From the NCBI RefSeq assembly GCF_003589595.1, contig NW_020653900.1, positions 4,553,600 to 4,617,599 of the forward strand: a stretch of 64,000 nucleotides of DNA. Direction: 5' to 3'. A program made the translations under genes and the position numbers. Position 1 is the first letter of the stretch. Every line of letters starts with the position of its first letter. Origin of the DNA: Hyposmocoma kahamanoa. Lineage: Eukaryota > Arthropoda > Insecta > Lepidoptera > Cosmopterigidae. Positions 36,010-46,760 of the stretch are shown here, in pieces. The notes under the pieces were generated by a model that was not told the origin of the DNA, did not search any database, and worked only from the letters and a program-made list of their open reading frames with translations.

Positions 36010-36285
36010 TTAAGAGTACGTCCAGGACGTACTGCCACCTTATTTTACCTATTTCAGCCGCCAAGCAGTAACGTGAGCGTTACTGCGTTCCTTCGAAGGG
36101 TAAAAATTACTGGCACATGGGAGTTGTCAACTTAAGTCGCAGGGTGGCGGGCACAGTGGCAGTGCCTCTAAGATCTTTGCCATTAAAGCCCTGAGTGGCA
36201 TTGCAACTGTTAGGGATAGGCGTGTCGCCACCACCAGGTGCTTGGCATGGCTTGTTCGTCCCGTTGCTTAGTACTATAAAAAAAG
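36010..36285 (+). mobile_element. Family A repeat, 5' end lost
   Basis: From AGAGTACGTCCAGGACGTAC to TTCGTCCCGTTGCTTAGTAC, with other landmarks present. Confidence 0.83.
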
Positions 36286-36289
36286 TTCG

Positions 36290-37005
36290 TAGCGGTCTCA
36301 GCTTTTTTGGTGCTTTAGTAATCTGATGATTCGCCATTATCTCGTTTTTCTTTTCTTTTAGTTATTTATTAGTAATTCCCTCATGTTAGGTACCGTACCG
36401 TGAAGCATATCCTTAAAATTCAAACGATCTGTGCTGCATATTCAGAAATAAATTTTAAATAAAATGATTTGAATGATTTAAACGTGAAATCTAATTTCAC
36501 ATTGTGTGTGTTAATTTTTTTTCATTAAAGACTTGTTAATATTGCGTATTATGTTCGGTCTCTTATTTGTATTTGATTTAAGTTTTTTAATTATATTTTT
36601 CTTTCTAACACAATCACTGTTGTTAAGGAAATAAATAAAAAATATACTTATTATGTAGGAAGCACGTGCGTATTTTTCTTTTTTAAATATTTTTAATGCG
36701 CTGAGTTTTTTTACAGCATTTTTTTATAAATCACATATATTATCGCTATTGTAATATATTTTTTGTGGGCGTTTCAAGGATTTTTTTTATTGAAGTTGGC
36801 ACCCACTTAAATTTGTTCATTTATTGGCTACGAAGCCACTCATTATGGTACCGAACACTCATTATGGGAGCGACATAACGTGCGTGATACTGGTATTCTC
36901 GCTTAGAGACCTCGTGCTTTATGTCGCTCTCGCGCAAGTCTTGCTAGCCCTACTGCATGAACATATTATTTTGAAAAAGTGTTTACGTATAATTAGTTTT
37001 TTTTA
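36290..37005. other. Intronic stretch, nothing recognised
   Basis: AT-rich noncoding DNA. Confidence 0.5.
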
Positions 37006-37007
37006 AC

Positions 37008-37138
37008 TGACTTCAAACAGTATATGTCCCATTTAAATTTAAAGAAAATATTCCACCTCTATCGGTGGCGAACTAGACGATGAATCCGATTTCGCGCACT
37101 TTCTGGTAACCGATTTGAATAAAACTTGACAAATAGAA
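37008..37138 (+). repeat. Family G repeat fragment, interrupted by family B
   Basis: ACTGACTTCAAACAG, TATATGTCCCATTTAAATTT, ATTCCACCTCTATCGGTGGC, GAACTAGACGATGAATCCG, TTTCGCGCACTTTCTGGTAA. A family B copy then begins at about 37144, and AATTCCACGAACTTTT, which belongs to family G, resumes at about 37288. Family B is therefore inserted into G. Confidence 0.7.
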
Positions 37139-37143
37139 TACGA

Positions 37144-37275
37144 AATGACGACCTGTAAAGGGCCCGAAACCTTGGTTTGTTTGAAAAATACAAGAGAAAT
37201 ACGCGCTTTAAATCCGGAAAAATAGTTTTATTGCCTATGTGTAACAATCGCGAAAACCTAAAAACTCGATATTTG
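37144..37275 (-). repeat. Family B repeat
   Basis: Reverse orientation: ACCTGTAAAGGGCCCGAAAC, GGTTTGTTTGAAAAA, TTAAATCCGGAAAAATAGTT, TGTGTAACAATCGCGAAAAC. Confidence 0.75.
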
Positions 37276-37319
37276 GCAAATTGATTTAATTCCACGAACT
37301 TTTCAGGTCGGCTTTTTGA

Positions 37320-38565
37320 AAAAAAAAAAAATTGACAATTATTTTGTACGATTTGTTATTCAGTTTTTCATTATTGTATCATGTTCTCTAACCGAATCAC
37401 GTTAAGTGTTTATTAACTTTTGAATTTGAAGTAGAAAATAGCAACAGAAATACCCGCAAATGAATTGGTAAGAACCTTATGTTTACATAGCGAGCGTTCT
37501 TATTACTGTTTTCTCAATACAGATTTGACCTACTAACACATAGCTGTTAAGTGGCTTTGACAGCTTCCTAGTAATTGGCGTAATGTACATATAAATATTA
37601 TTGTTTGTCGTATAGTGGTAACTACACATTTGGCGATTATTTGTGCCGTTATAAGAATGTCAATGAATTGAGTTTTGTACAACTGACAAGGATGATACTT
37701 CATATGGTTGTGCTGAAACACATGCCGTGCCTTGCAAAACTGTTTACGTACAAAATTTTTTTTCTTTAATATGACGCGGTGGCAGAATGAGGTATTTACA
37801 GAATATATCACGGACATCCCCTTTGTATCATCGGGGGACTAGACGTAGGCTAGGGTTCCATCCGTATTTTGTGTATATACCCAAAATTCGCTTGAAACGT
37901 TTCGCTTCCATATTTACATGGCATACGGTATTGGAATGGATTTTTCTGCCTGCATATTTGTTCCCTGAACGCTATGAATTATGCGTATTTTACGCTTTGT
38001 CCACGAGCCTGCAAGGGGAATAAGAGTTGGATTCTACTTGTCAACACGCATCAGCACTTCCTATATTATATATGGAATTAATACTACGTTTGGTGCTAAC
38101 GTGTGCGATATAATCTGTATTAGCCGAGATCGGAGTGTGGCAGACTAAAGCGCACACAATCTTAGGCAGTTCGGGATCCTTACCCAACGCTTTGAAAACT
38201 TTGTGCTTTAGGGGAACTGGGAACGGTATGCACTCACAATATCAACCAATCCTATATAACATAGATTAGTTCGTATAACATTTTATCAATTCTTAGTTAA
38301 TCACCTCGATGCGATACGTAATTTGGCAATGACAAGGCATGTTTATATTAAACCGTATGTGTTTATATTTCTTTTGGCCTTCTGTGTAATGGTTGGAACA
38401 TTTTAAAATCATTTTTTACTCAATTAGTTTTAGAATATAGTTAAGTAGAATTTCATTATAGTATTTGGGATATCTAAAATGTTTTTTCTGTACTCAGGAC
38501 GTCTGCAATACGTACGTACGTTTACAGTTTCAGTCAGTACGCGTAACCCTGGGGTGCAACTAATA
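37320..38565. other. Intronic stretch, nothing recognised
   Basis: Noncoding. The plus frame at 37787-38023 is unrecognised. Confidence 0.45.
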
Positions 38566-38569
38566 TAAT

Positions 38570-38745
38570 AATAATGTTCTAGACAACAACAATTACCTAA
38601 TCTCCACCACTGTACTGTGAGTACCAGGGCAACGCACTATTCAGAACACACAGAACAGTACCAAACTAGAAAACTGTATTCTAAATTGGGAATCGAACCC
38701 GGGACCTCCACATTCAGCGTCTACATTTCAAACATATTATAGACG
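38570..38745 (-). mobile_element. tRNA-headed SINE (same family as 26310)
   Basis: TCTAGACAACAACAATTACC, AGGGCAACGCACTATTCAGA and GGGAATCGAACCCGGGACCT (reverse of a tRNA T-arm/B box). The A-box part is not legible. Confidence 0.6.
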
Positions 38746-38749
38746 AGTA

Positions 38750-38900
38750 CGGTAACTCCATACAAACGTAGCAGCGTTGATTATGTGTGTACGCGAGCGC
38801 TGCGCGCCGTGTGTGGACGCACACATTCGCGTAATCTCGCGATGCGTTCGCGTTGCATAGTGCTGGTTGTCTGACGTGCCTGTCACTATTATGTGTTAGT
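38750..38900. other. CpG-rich segment of unknown nature
   Basis: GTACGCGAGCGCTGCGCGCC and AATCTCGCGATGCGTTCGCG lie in an otherwise AT-rich stretch. No coding frame or repeat is assigned. It could be a repeat end or a regulatory segment. Confidence 0.3.
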
Positions 38901-38984
38901 TTGTGCGTTAACAGTTGCTCTCACTTATAATAATATGGACCATTATATGGATTATTATATGGACTGTTTCTACATAGACATAAA

Positions 38985-39155
38985 GCTCAATTCCGTGTCA
39001 AATGGCATGTGATACAATACTGGATCACAAACTGGTGAAACTATCTCCCTTGTTAAAATTCAAGGCGAGAGTGAATAGGCATTATTTGGGTGTGCATGCT
39101 CCATCGTCCTCATCGTCACTTTCTATAAGGTGAGATGGAGGCCAAATGCGCACTT
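38985..39155 (+). pseudogene. Non-LTR retrotransposon ORF2 C-terminus relic
   Basis: Reads LVKFKARVNRHYLGVHA followed by a Ser-rich stretch and a stop, matching the pattern at 35810 and, in reverse, at 39655. Confidence 0.6.
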
Positions 39156-39185
39156 ATAATCTATAAAAAATAATAATTAGGACGT

Positions 39186-39389
39186 TTTTTAAATTTCAAT
39201 GGCCTCTCGCAGTGTCCTGGGTGGATAACGGACTTCTTTTGCATGAACCTGGGGTTTGTCGAACTTAATTGAGTGTGTACGTTTATCCATGACATGCTCA
39301 CATACTGCAGACTTATTTACGAGATTGTGTTGACATCCTATATGTTCTTTGACGCGGGTAGAGATAATAAGGACGCGATTTAGTTCCAA
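39186..39389 (-). pseudogene. GIY-YIG-type endonuclease C-terminus, probably from a Penelope-like retroelement
   Basis: The minus frame contains ISTRVKEHIGCQHNLVNKSA, VCEHVMDKRTHSIKFDKPQV and HAKEVRYPPRTLREAIEI. The order 'TR.KEH......KSAV.EH......H.I.FD...V......Y..R..REAIEI' is the C-terminal half of the GIY-YIG endonuclease found downstream of the reverse transcriptase in Penelope-like elements. The GIY...YIG start and the reverse transcriptase are not present. It is a short relic between two LINE fragments. The identification rests on pattern memory only. Confidence 0.55.
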
Positions 39390-39529
39390 AGAAAGAGTTT
39401 AATTTCCTATAAGAATCATATTATTAAGAGTCGATACTACCTCAGCTCGAATTCACATTTTTCCCATACCAGTTCGGTTCATTTTGATTGGGTCGAGCGG
39501 CAGGGACACTGGCTTTATTTCAGAATTTA

Positions 39530-39660
39530 TTTTTGTACAAACGAAACACACACGCGCTTGGCCACAATCTCACATAATGTTAAGCGACGATGTGACCGAC
39601 GATGGGACGCGTTTGCCTAAAAAATGCCTATTCACTCTAGCCTTGTATAGCCCTAAAATT
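39530..39660 (-). pseudogene. Non-LTR retrotransposon ORF2 C-terminus relic, inverted copy
   Basis: On the minus strand it reads GLYKARVNRHFLGKRVPSSV, the same motif as at 39046 on the plus strand. Confidence 0.6.
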
Positions 39661-39690
39661 TGAAAAATCTATATCGTATAGTATAAGTCT

Positions 39691-40070
39691 GACGAAACAT
39701 TTAGGCGCCGGCTGGAAGACCTTTTCGTGAAAAATCCTATATATTCTGTAAAAGAATTTATGGCCTTTAAATTGTAACGAATTCAGTATTTTCTATTTTT
39801 ATTCTAATTTTTACCGCATTAACATATTCTTGTATAATTGTTATTATGACGATCCTTGATGGAGAATGATATTTGATATGTAATTTAATGACAACAATAT
39901 TATATAATGAATTGTTAATTTTGTAATTATTGTGTGCTTTTCTTATAATTTTCCTTTTTGTCTGACGATCTCAATATAATTTCTTATACTTTGACATGTA
40001 GTGCAATTTATACTGTAATGTTATATTTGAGAAATAAATGAATCTGAATCTGATTCTGAATCTAAGTCTT
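39691..40070 (+). mobile_element. Non-LTR retrotransposon 3' end with (GAATCT)n-like tail
   Basis: The last coding piece 39691-39777 reads DETFRRRLEDLFVKNPIYSV KEFMAFKL then a stop. The 'F...L...L....YSV.EF' pattern is the usual last line of LINE ORF2 proteins. About 240 bases of 3' UTR follow, then AAATAAATGAATCTGAATCT repeats, a typical LINE 3' tail. Confidence 0.65.
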
Positions 40071-40074
40071 CTAT

Positions 40075-40640
40075 TTAGATCAGTTTATTTGAAAAAAGAA
40101 AAAAATTGTGTGAAAATTTCGAGGTAAGTTTGTGTTTTTTACAATCGTGAAAATGTTTAGGAATTGTGATTTTACACCTTATAGTAATCAGCGTATATCC
40201 TCAGTCGTACTACTTATATATTTATTCCAAAGTTATTGTCAATACTTTCACTGTTATGTGGAATCGACCAAAAGCCATTGAGGTTGTATAAACTCTTAAA
40301 TGAGAGTTTGCGCAACTACAAATTTGTTCTAGCATTAAAAACAAAAAATTCCATAGAATATTCGCTGTTGTAAACAGGATTGTTACGTACACTTCAACAA
40401 ATGCATTTTTTGCTTGGAGTTTTCCAAGTAAATGATTTGCGCCGCGTGCACATGAGTCACGGCGCGCACACGCACTGGTAAGGTCGTCCATTCTGATAGC
40501 GTCATACCTACACAACGCCATATGTCGCGCAGCTCTTTGTAATAAGCAAGGTTTTATAAACATTGTAATAATTATCTATGCTGCTGATTGAACATGAATT
40601 ATGGGTACAGTAAAAGCGTCGTTATAAAGCGTATTTAATT
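40075..40640. other. Intronic stretch with a short GC-rich patch
   Basis: 40440-40560 is GC-rich (GCGCCGCGTGCACATGAG). It is open on the minus strand, but the translation is not recognised. Confidence 0.4.
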
Positions 40641-40641
40641 T

Positions 40642-40788
40642 TTTTTTTATAATATTAAGTGACGGGACGAACAAGTCGTGCGCCTGGTGGAAAGCGACAC
40701 GCCTGTCCATAATAGTTTCAGTGCCACTCAGAGCTTTAAATCGCAAAGATCTGAGGGGCATTCCCACTGCGCCCGTCACCTTGAGCGG
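40642..40788 (-). mobile_element. Family A repeat, half element
   Basis: Reverse orientation: AATATTAAGTGACGGGACGA to GCGCCCGTCACCTTGAG, then cut off. Confidence 0.85.
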
Positions 40789-41056
40789 GACTATATTATG
40801 ACTTGAAATTCAAAAGTTAAGACTATTAATTACGATAGCTTCGCTGAGAAATACTTATTTGTTATTATATTGTTCTTTTTCTCCTTATGATAAAAGTTAA
40901 TTTAAATGTTACGTAAAATTACAAATAACATTGCGTTAATTTTCTTTAAAATGTACACATAGTAGTATTGTCAATCCCCACTGGGGCTTTTCGATACAAA
41001 AGCGCATTCCGAGACGCCGTCTTGTCGATAAGTAAGAATTGTAGGCAAATCATTTT

Positions 41057-41560
41057 TAGTAGCAGTAGAGTTCTTTGTGAAAGAATTCAGGGAATCCAGG
41101 GAATTACTACAAAGTTACCTATTTCTGCCGCCAAAGAGTAATATAAGCATTACTGTGCGTTTCGGTTTTAAAGGGTGCTGATGAAATTACCTATCTGTAG
41201 TCCGACATGACATTTTCCAGAAATAACGTTTGCTCGAATTTTCATAACTTCGAAAGTAATTTTGAGAGGAGAATGTTTTTTCTTTTAAACCTAACTTGAC
41301 CAAACCTAATCGTGTCTTTGCGATAAACATCCAAACTGAAAGAACAACGGTTTCGTTATAATTCGGAAAAAAATTCGAGTTTGTGATAGGTTGCCTTACA
41401 GGACCATGGGACTTGTCAACTTATGTCCCAGGGTGACCGGCGCAGTCGCAGTGCCCCTACGATCTTTTCAATTTAAAGCTCGGAGTGGTAGTGGAATTGC
41501 TATGAAAAGGCTTGTCGCCTATCGCTTGGTTCATCCCATCACTTGGTATAATAAGAAAAA
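41057..41560 (+). mobile_element. Family A repeat split by a ~208 bp insertion
   Basis: The first part 41057-41190 runs from GTAGCAGTAGAGTTCTTTG to GGGTGCTGATGAAATTAC. The second part resumes at about 41396 with TTACAGGACCATGGGACTTG and continues to CCATCACTTGGTATAATAAG. TTAC is present on both sides of the insert and may be a target duplication. Confidence 0.8.
41191..41398. mobile_element. Insertion inside a family A copy
   Basis: CTATCTGTAGTCCGACATGA to GTGATAGGTTGCC. No ORF, no clear inverted ends, family unknown. It is defined only because the host repeat continues on either side. Confidence 0.6.
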
Positions 41561-41564
41561 TATC

Positions 41565-42905
41565 CGACTACCATACTTATTATTATTTCTGTATTACTCA
41601 GTTGTATTCTTTTGTGCTGTTATTGTGACTTATTATTATATAATCACGTGACAATATTGGGCCAATACTCGATTCGATTCTTTCCGATGAATAACAAGCC
41701 TTTGAGATTGGCCGCAACTCTAGAAGGTTCTCGATAAGTGTAATAAACAATATCACGACAACATTATATCTAAATGTGTATTTAAGAATATACTCTGTTT
41801 TACACTTCGTATGTAGGCTCAATTTACATCGCCACGGAATAGAAACGAATTTTTGTGAAGCATAATTAACTTTTAACTTTTTTAACAAATCGCAGGTCGC
41901 GAGTCGTCTGGAAAATTCTCTCCCGCAGTCTCGGGAATTCCTGCAGTTACCGTATACGTTACACAAATTTTTCATTACCGATCCGCGGCAATGTAAAGTG
42001 AGCCTTAGAATCACTCTTATGATGTGGTGTAGAGTTGTATATAGAGTATATAGTAGTATATATGTCCAATTAACAAGACCCCTTTCATGGATCTACGTCC
42101 GGCGTTGGCACCATTACGCATTGACATAGTACAGTTTCAAGTTAAGTGAGCGAAATATGATTCACCGCTTACGAACACTCCATTTATATACAGGTTGTTG
42201 AAGAAGGGGCCATTTTTAAAATGTTTTCGGATAGCGTTTTTACGTTTGCAAATTCAAAAATAAAAATCATTAAAAATAGTCCGTTGAACTAAATATAAAT
42301 ACTTTAGAAGTAACTTTTACATTTATGTTTGTGTACGCAGAATACTGTGGCCAATCCGGATATTTATAAAAATAATTTTGAAATTAGGTAGCGCTTAACT
42401 TTTGTTATGTTTCAATCGTCGATATGAAATTTCATGAAATTAAAGAAGAATCAATTCCACTTTCCATACGAATTTTCCAATCTGCTGGTCTTTTTTTATT
42501 AGGATGAGGAAAAAAATGTCACCCTCATAAAATTTCTAACTTACTCTTTTCCACCCTTTGTAAATATAAGGTTTCAGATGGTCCCCATTGTTGGTATTTT
42601 AATGCATTAAACAGGGCCTTAAAAGAATTTCAGATAATAAATTAGTACCTTATATGTATGTTTTACTTTAACATTGGATCGTATTTAGAGGGTGAATGCT
42701 TCGAGGCATAGTGACAATGTTAACGTTTACTTGTGTTGCATCTGCGGTAACCTTAGCTATGTTTTGCTTGCCATCTGTCAGAGATATTATCTCAGGTCTG
42801 AAAAAAAAATTGCCATCGAAAGAACAGAGGTAGTAACCATTTTGAAAATTAAAAGCAGTATTTCGATTTTTTAGTTATTATTTTTAAAATTGTAATAATC
42901 ACAAA
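41565..42905. other. Intronic stretch, nothing recognised
   Basis: AT-rich. The 138-codon minus frame at 41598-42014 is unrecognised. Confidence 0.45.
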
Positions 42906-42909
42906 ATAA

Positions 42910-43077
42910 TCAATATTAGACATAACTGGTTGAAGACTGTACCACCTCAATCAACCGTGTCCATGGGACCTGTAAAGGGCCGGAAACGTCGGTTTGTTTG
43001 AAAAAACAAATATACGCGATTTAAATCCGGAAAAATAGTTTCATTTCCTATGTGTAACAATCGCGAAAACCTAAGAA
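42910..43077 (-). repeat. Family B repeat, complete minus copy
   Basis: Reverse complement of the 22793 copy, including its flank: TTAGACATAACTGGTTGAAG, ACTGTACCACCTCAATCAAC, CCATGGGACCTGTAAAGGGC, CGGAAACGTCGGTTTGTTTG. Confidence 0.8.
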
Positions 43078-43079
43078 AA

Positions 43080-44160
43080 AATATATTAATTAAAACTTCC
43101 TGTTTATGGCTTAGGTTGTTACCACCTTAAATATGGTCCACTATGTACCGTACACCCTGTATGTATTGTTATCATGGTTCTGCAATATGAAAACAATAGT
43201 TCGATTTCAACGACGTTGATTCGTTATTAACTAATAGTGATGTATAATAGTAATTTACTTGTCCTCAATTGATTGTTTTTATACTAACAGCTTTGTCCTC
43301 GTTGTAAACACATTCATATAATAACCGCAATATTTATAATGAAAATTGTGGAATATAAAGTTCAATTCAAATGTTTAATATACATCACTTTACGATTTGG
43401 TTATTCAGGGCTGAGAGCACATTGTCCAGACGGCTTGTAAGACTCTTATATCTTTTTTTACGCCTTTGGCAGCCGGCCGTAACCGCAGAATTTTAATTCA
43501 AACAACGTTTGTCTTTCCCATCGTATTTTGACGTAGTCTTTATGATCTTTTTTAGCCTTTAATGACGTCACCGTATTATGATATAGCAATGTTATATTGC
43601 CTATTAAAAACTTCTTTTCGGTGCTTACTTAATGATTTTGACGTGTACACTCTGTTTATGTCATAAGTGTTGTTGGTCATAGTTTTGTGAACCACGGAGT
43701 ACTGTTAGTACGGTGTAGCCTAGTTGGAAAGAACGTCTTTATTCCATGTAGCAGATTCAGAGAAAAATTTGCGGCATTAGAAACTTCGTCTTAGACATCT
43801 CGAGTTGGTAAGTTTTTCAATACCATGTGTCCATCTACATGGACAAATTCATACAAATCTACAGTTGTATGAATCGAAATGATGACGCGCCGATTATAAG
43901 AGCGTGCTTCCATTTTAGTAAACTTGTTTTTAACCACAATGTCGTTTGCCATCTGCCTCATCGTCATGTGCGATTATGGCCAAAGGTGTGTCATTAACAT
44001 TATTGTACGCTAGTGCGGGCAGATCATCTGCAAGCGTACCGATTTTAAAAGTCTTCAAAGAAAAGAGTATGGTTATCACAAGCGATTACTCCGTCATTTG
44101 TCATTATTTATCAAAAAAAAAAAACATCTTGACTATTTAGATCCCTGATAAATAAGCGTC
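43080..44160. other. Intronic stretch, nothing recognised
   Basis: Noncoding. GGTGTAGCCTAGTTGG at about 43713 could be the A-box end of a decayed tRNA-derived SINE. Confidence 0.45.
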
Positions 44161-44162
44161 AT

Positions 44163-44390
44163 TAACTGCCTCCATGGCCGAACGGTTACCATGCCGGACT
44201 GCCATGCAGAGGTCCCAGGTTCGATTCCCGGGCCGGGAGAAATATTTGTATGGCCTACATTTGTTTGTCTCGTGAGTTTGGGTGTAATTTGTAATTGTCT
44301 ATTTGTGTGTCCATGGCACCCGCGACACAGGGTTTCCCTAGTGCGGGGCTATGTCGAGTGTGTGCGTTATTATTATTATTATTATTATTT
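44163..44390 (+). mobile_element. tRNA-derived SINE with (ATT)n tail, family D, full length
   Basis: tRNA-like head: TGGCCGAACGGTTACCATGC (A box) and GTCCCAGGTTCGATTCCCGG (B box). The body is ATATTTGTATGGCCTACATT, TTTGGGTGTAATTTG and CACCCGCGACACAGGGTTTC, closed by (ATT)n. This is the best complete copy of family D in the window. Confidence 0.88.
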
Positions 44391-44395
44391 GTGAA

Positions 44396-44605
44396 CCGAT
44401 TTCGAAGATTTTTTTTTTGTTGGAAAACAGGTACACTTTAGTAACGGTCCCATCCCAAATTTGAAGAAAATGTTCCACTTCTATGTGTGGCAAATTAGGG
44501 GATGAATCAGGTTTTATGGATTTCACCCACTTTCCGTTAACCAATTTCAATAAAACTTGGCAAATAGATTCCAAAAAAATTTTTAAGGTCCGCTTTTTTT
44601 ATAAA
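44396..44605 (+). repeat. Family G repeat
   Basis: AACCGATTTCGAAGATTTTT, AAGAAAATGTTCCACTTCTA, AATTAGGGGATGAATCAGG, CACTTTCCGTTAACCAATTT. It follows directly after the family D tail. Confidence 0.75.
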
Positions 44606-45019
44606 AAAGTTATACTTAGTGATCGTGTGTTTCTTAAAATTTTATTTGTACACTTATTAGGATGTTTGTATGGTTTATTAATTAAATGTAGAAGCCAAAT
44701 AGGTTATCTCATTCCAAAATTAAACATTACAATTAAACTGATAATAGTGATTTTGAATTTTGCAAGAACAAAGAAAAACATGGGAAATATCTTTGTAGAT
44801 CTCCTTGAATACAATGTCGTTTCTGTAATACTGGCTGTTTTAAATTAATGTCGCTGTACAACAAAGGTAGGGTGAATCGGCACCAAAACTACAGACTTAT
44901 TCTAGATATCGAGTCTTGCAACTTCTATGTTCTATAATTATTTATCAGGGATCTAAATAGTCAAGATAATGTTTTTTTTTTTTATAAATAATTGTTTAAT
45001 TTGTAGCTGCAATTTATTG

Positions 45020-45250
45020 ACCTACCGTCATACAAGTAGAGGACGTGACTACGAATTCGGTCTCGAACTTCTGAGTTTCCAGGAATTAATGTGCGAAATT
45101 TAATTAGAAATATACCACGAGCTTTTAGGTGAAGGAAATAAATACATCGTGATGAAACTTGCACGTCGAAGAAGGTTCACAACTCTCGGAAAATGCGTGT
45201 AGTCTCCAACCCGCACTTTGCCAGCGTGACGTATAAATGGGTTGATGATT
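45020..45250 (+). mobile_element. tRNA-derived SINE, family F, degraded
   Basis: TTGACCTACCG, then CTTCTGAGTTTCCAGGAATT, CCACGAGCTTTTAGGTGAAG, CAACCCGCACTTTGCCAGCG, GACGTATAAATGGGTTGATG. Confidence 0.65.
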
Positions 45251-45301
45251 AAATAATGATCAATATATGATTGTTTTTATACCTTTCAAATCGTAGTTAG
45301 T

Positions 45302-45526
45302 AACAGTAGTTGTGAAACAGTTCGTCCAGTGAAGTACAGCCAACTTACCTATTTTTGCCGCCAAGCGGTAATGTTAGCATTGCTGCATTCCGGTTTGGAA
45401 GGGTAAGGGTGCTGGCGAAATTACAGGCACATGGGACTTGTCAACTTATGTCTCAGGGTGACGGACGCAGTGGGAGTGCCTCTCAGATCTTTGCGATTTA
45501 AAGCTCTAAGTATCACTGCGACCGTC
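45302..45526 (+). mobile_element. Family A repeat, 3' end lost
   Basis: AACAGTAGTTGTGAAACAG to ACTGCGACCGTC, where it is cut and a CTT-rich stretch begins. Confidence 0.85.
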
Positions 45527-45914
45527 TTCTTCTTCTTTTAAATGTTATGGGATGGGGCCATCGAAGTAATCGATGATTTCGCCAATGTCAAGTTGAAGAA
45601 CACACGCGTTTGTACTCAAAAATTGACTCTTGTCTCGAATTAGGGAGTCCCTGTCTAATATAATTACTAGTCAGATAGTCGGATGTTTTTGTATGTAAAT
45701 AACAATGGCAAAGTCAGAGTTAAAAGAATTCGTTAGCGTCTTCAAATGTCTTAATTGCATGTTTGAATAAAATAAATTCATTAGGTTTTTCAAATTCTAA
45801 TAGCGGCCTATCCAAGTCTGGACATAAAATCATATTTAAAAAGAAACTAATGACCAGAGATGGGTCATGAATAACAATATTATTGGAATAAATACTCAGT
45901 AGAAAGATAAATAT

Positions 45915-45992
45915 GGATAAATATCCATATTTAGATATCCATTTTTTACTCGATATTTATCCAAAAACGAGGATAAATATCTTTAATCGTGG
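45915..45992. repeat. Cluster of GATAAATAT / ATATTTATC words
   Basis: AAGATAAATATGGATAAATA, ATTTAGATATCC, CGATATTTATCC and GAGGATAAATATC lie within 80 bases in both orientations and can fold on themselves. Confidence 0.6.
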
Positions 45993-46394
45993 CTTATTAT
46001 TTATATTTAGTACAAAGTATATTTTTAAGCTTAAAAATATCTTTGTATTCAACATTGATACAATTTAGTACCATGTACGTGTAGTATATTGCTTGTTATA
46101 CCTTTTTTCTATACGCTGTGATAAAAATAATCCTTGTAAGTAACGGTAAATCCTTGTATTTTTGCGTAAACTTAATTACTACTTAAATGCGTAGTTTGTT
46201 AAAAAAAATTGTCTCCACACAATATTAATCAGGTGTATGGAATTTTTTTTTTTCAAGTTACTAAGTTGGTTCGTTTTTGTACATTTGTTCACCTTCGTAT
46301 ATAGAATAAGGGCGCTCCCTCACCGAGAACATTCGCCTATAATGTAACATTCAAGATTCGATTAGACTGCGATTCCACCAGATATGTGCGAGGT

Positions 46395-46760
46395 AGCAAG
46401 GCATGCGTGCGACTGCCCCTGAGAGCCCGCGAGAGCCAGGAGTTCCCGCGTGTGCCTTTGAGTGCCTGCGAGTGCCTTTGAATGCCCGCCAGTGCCTTTG
46501 AGTGTCTTCGAGTGCCTTATAGTGCTCGCGAGTGCCTATCAGTGTCTTGAGTGCCTTCGAATGTTTTCTAGTGCCCGCGAGTGTCTTGAGTACCCTTAAA
46601 TGCCTTTGAGTGCCTTTGAGTGTCAGCACGTGCCTTTGAAAGCCCGTAAATGCCTTCCACTCAAAGGTACTCAAAAGCACTCAAATGCACTCAAAGGCAC
46701 TCAAAGGCACTCGCGGACACTCAAAAACACTCGCGGGCACTCGCAGGCACCTAACTTAAG
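46395..46760. repeat. Inverted 12-bp minisatellite (large palindrome)
   Basis: From about 46395 to 46650 the sequence is built from about 20 variants of GAGTGCCTTTGA / GAGTGCCCGC. From about 46655 to 46760 it is built from the reverse complement (TCAAAGGCACTC / CGCGGGCACTCG). The switch lies at AATGCCTTCCACTCAAAGGT. Frames on both strands (K-G-T-Q-R-H type repeats) follow from the 12-base period and are not taken as genes. Confidence 0.88.

Noticed and set aside
38750..38900. CpG island promoter
   Set aside because: Short, next to SINE and LINE relics, no ORF or donor site nearby; kept only as a CpG-rich segment of unknown nature.
41598..42014. 138-residue minus-strand ORF
   Set aside because: No motif, no splice evidence and biased to AT-rich codons; left as chance.
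44168..44245. Functional tRNA gene at the TGGCCGAACGGTT...GGTTCGATTCC site
   Set aside because: Followed by a SINE body and an (ATT)n tail that recur at 33251; this is a SINE promoter.
44483..44848. 121-residue plus-strand ORF
   Set aside because: Its start is family G repeat sequence and the rest is AT-rich with a hydrophobic composition expected by chance.
46395..46760. CRISPR array
   Set aside because: Units are 12 bases, contiguous without spacers, variable and inverted; the genome is eukaryotic.
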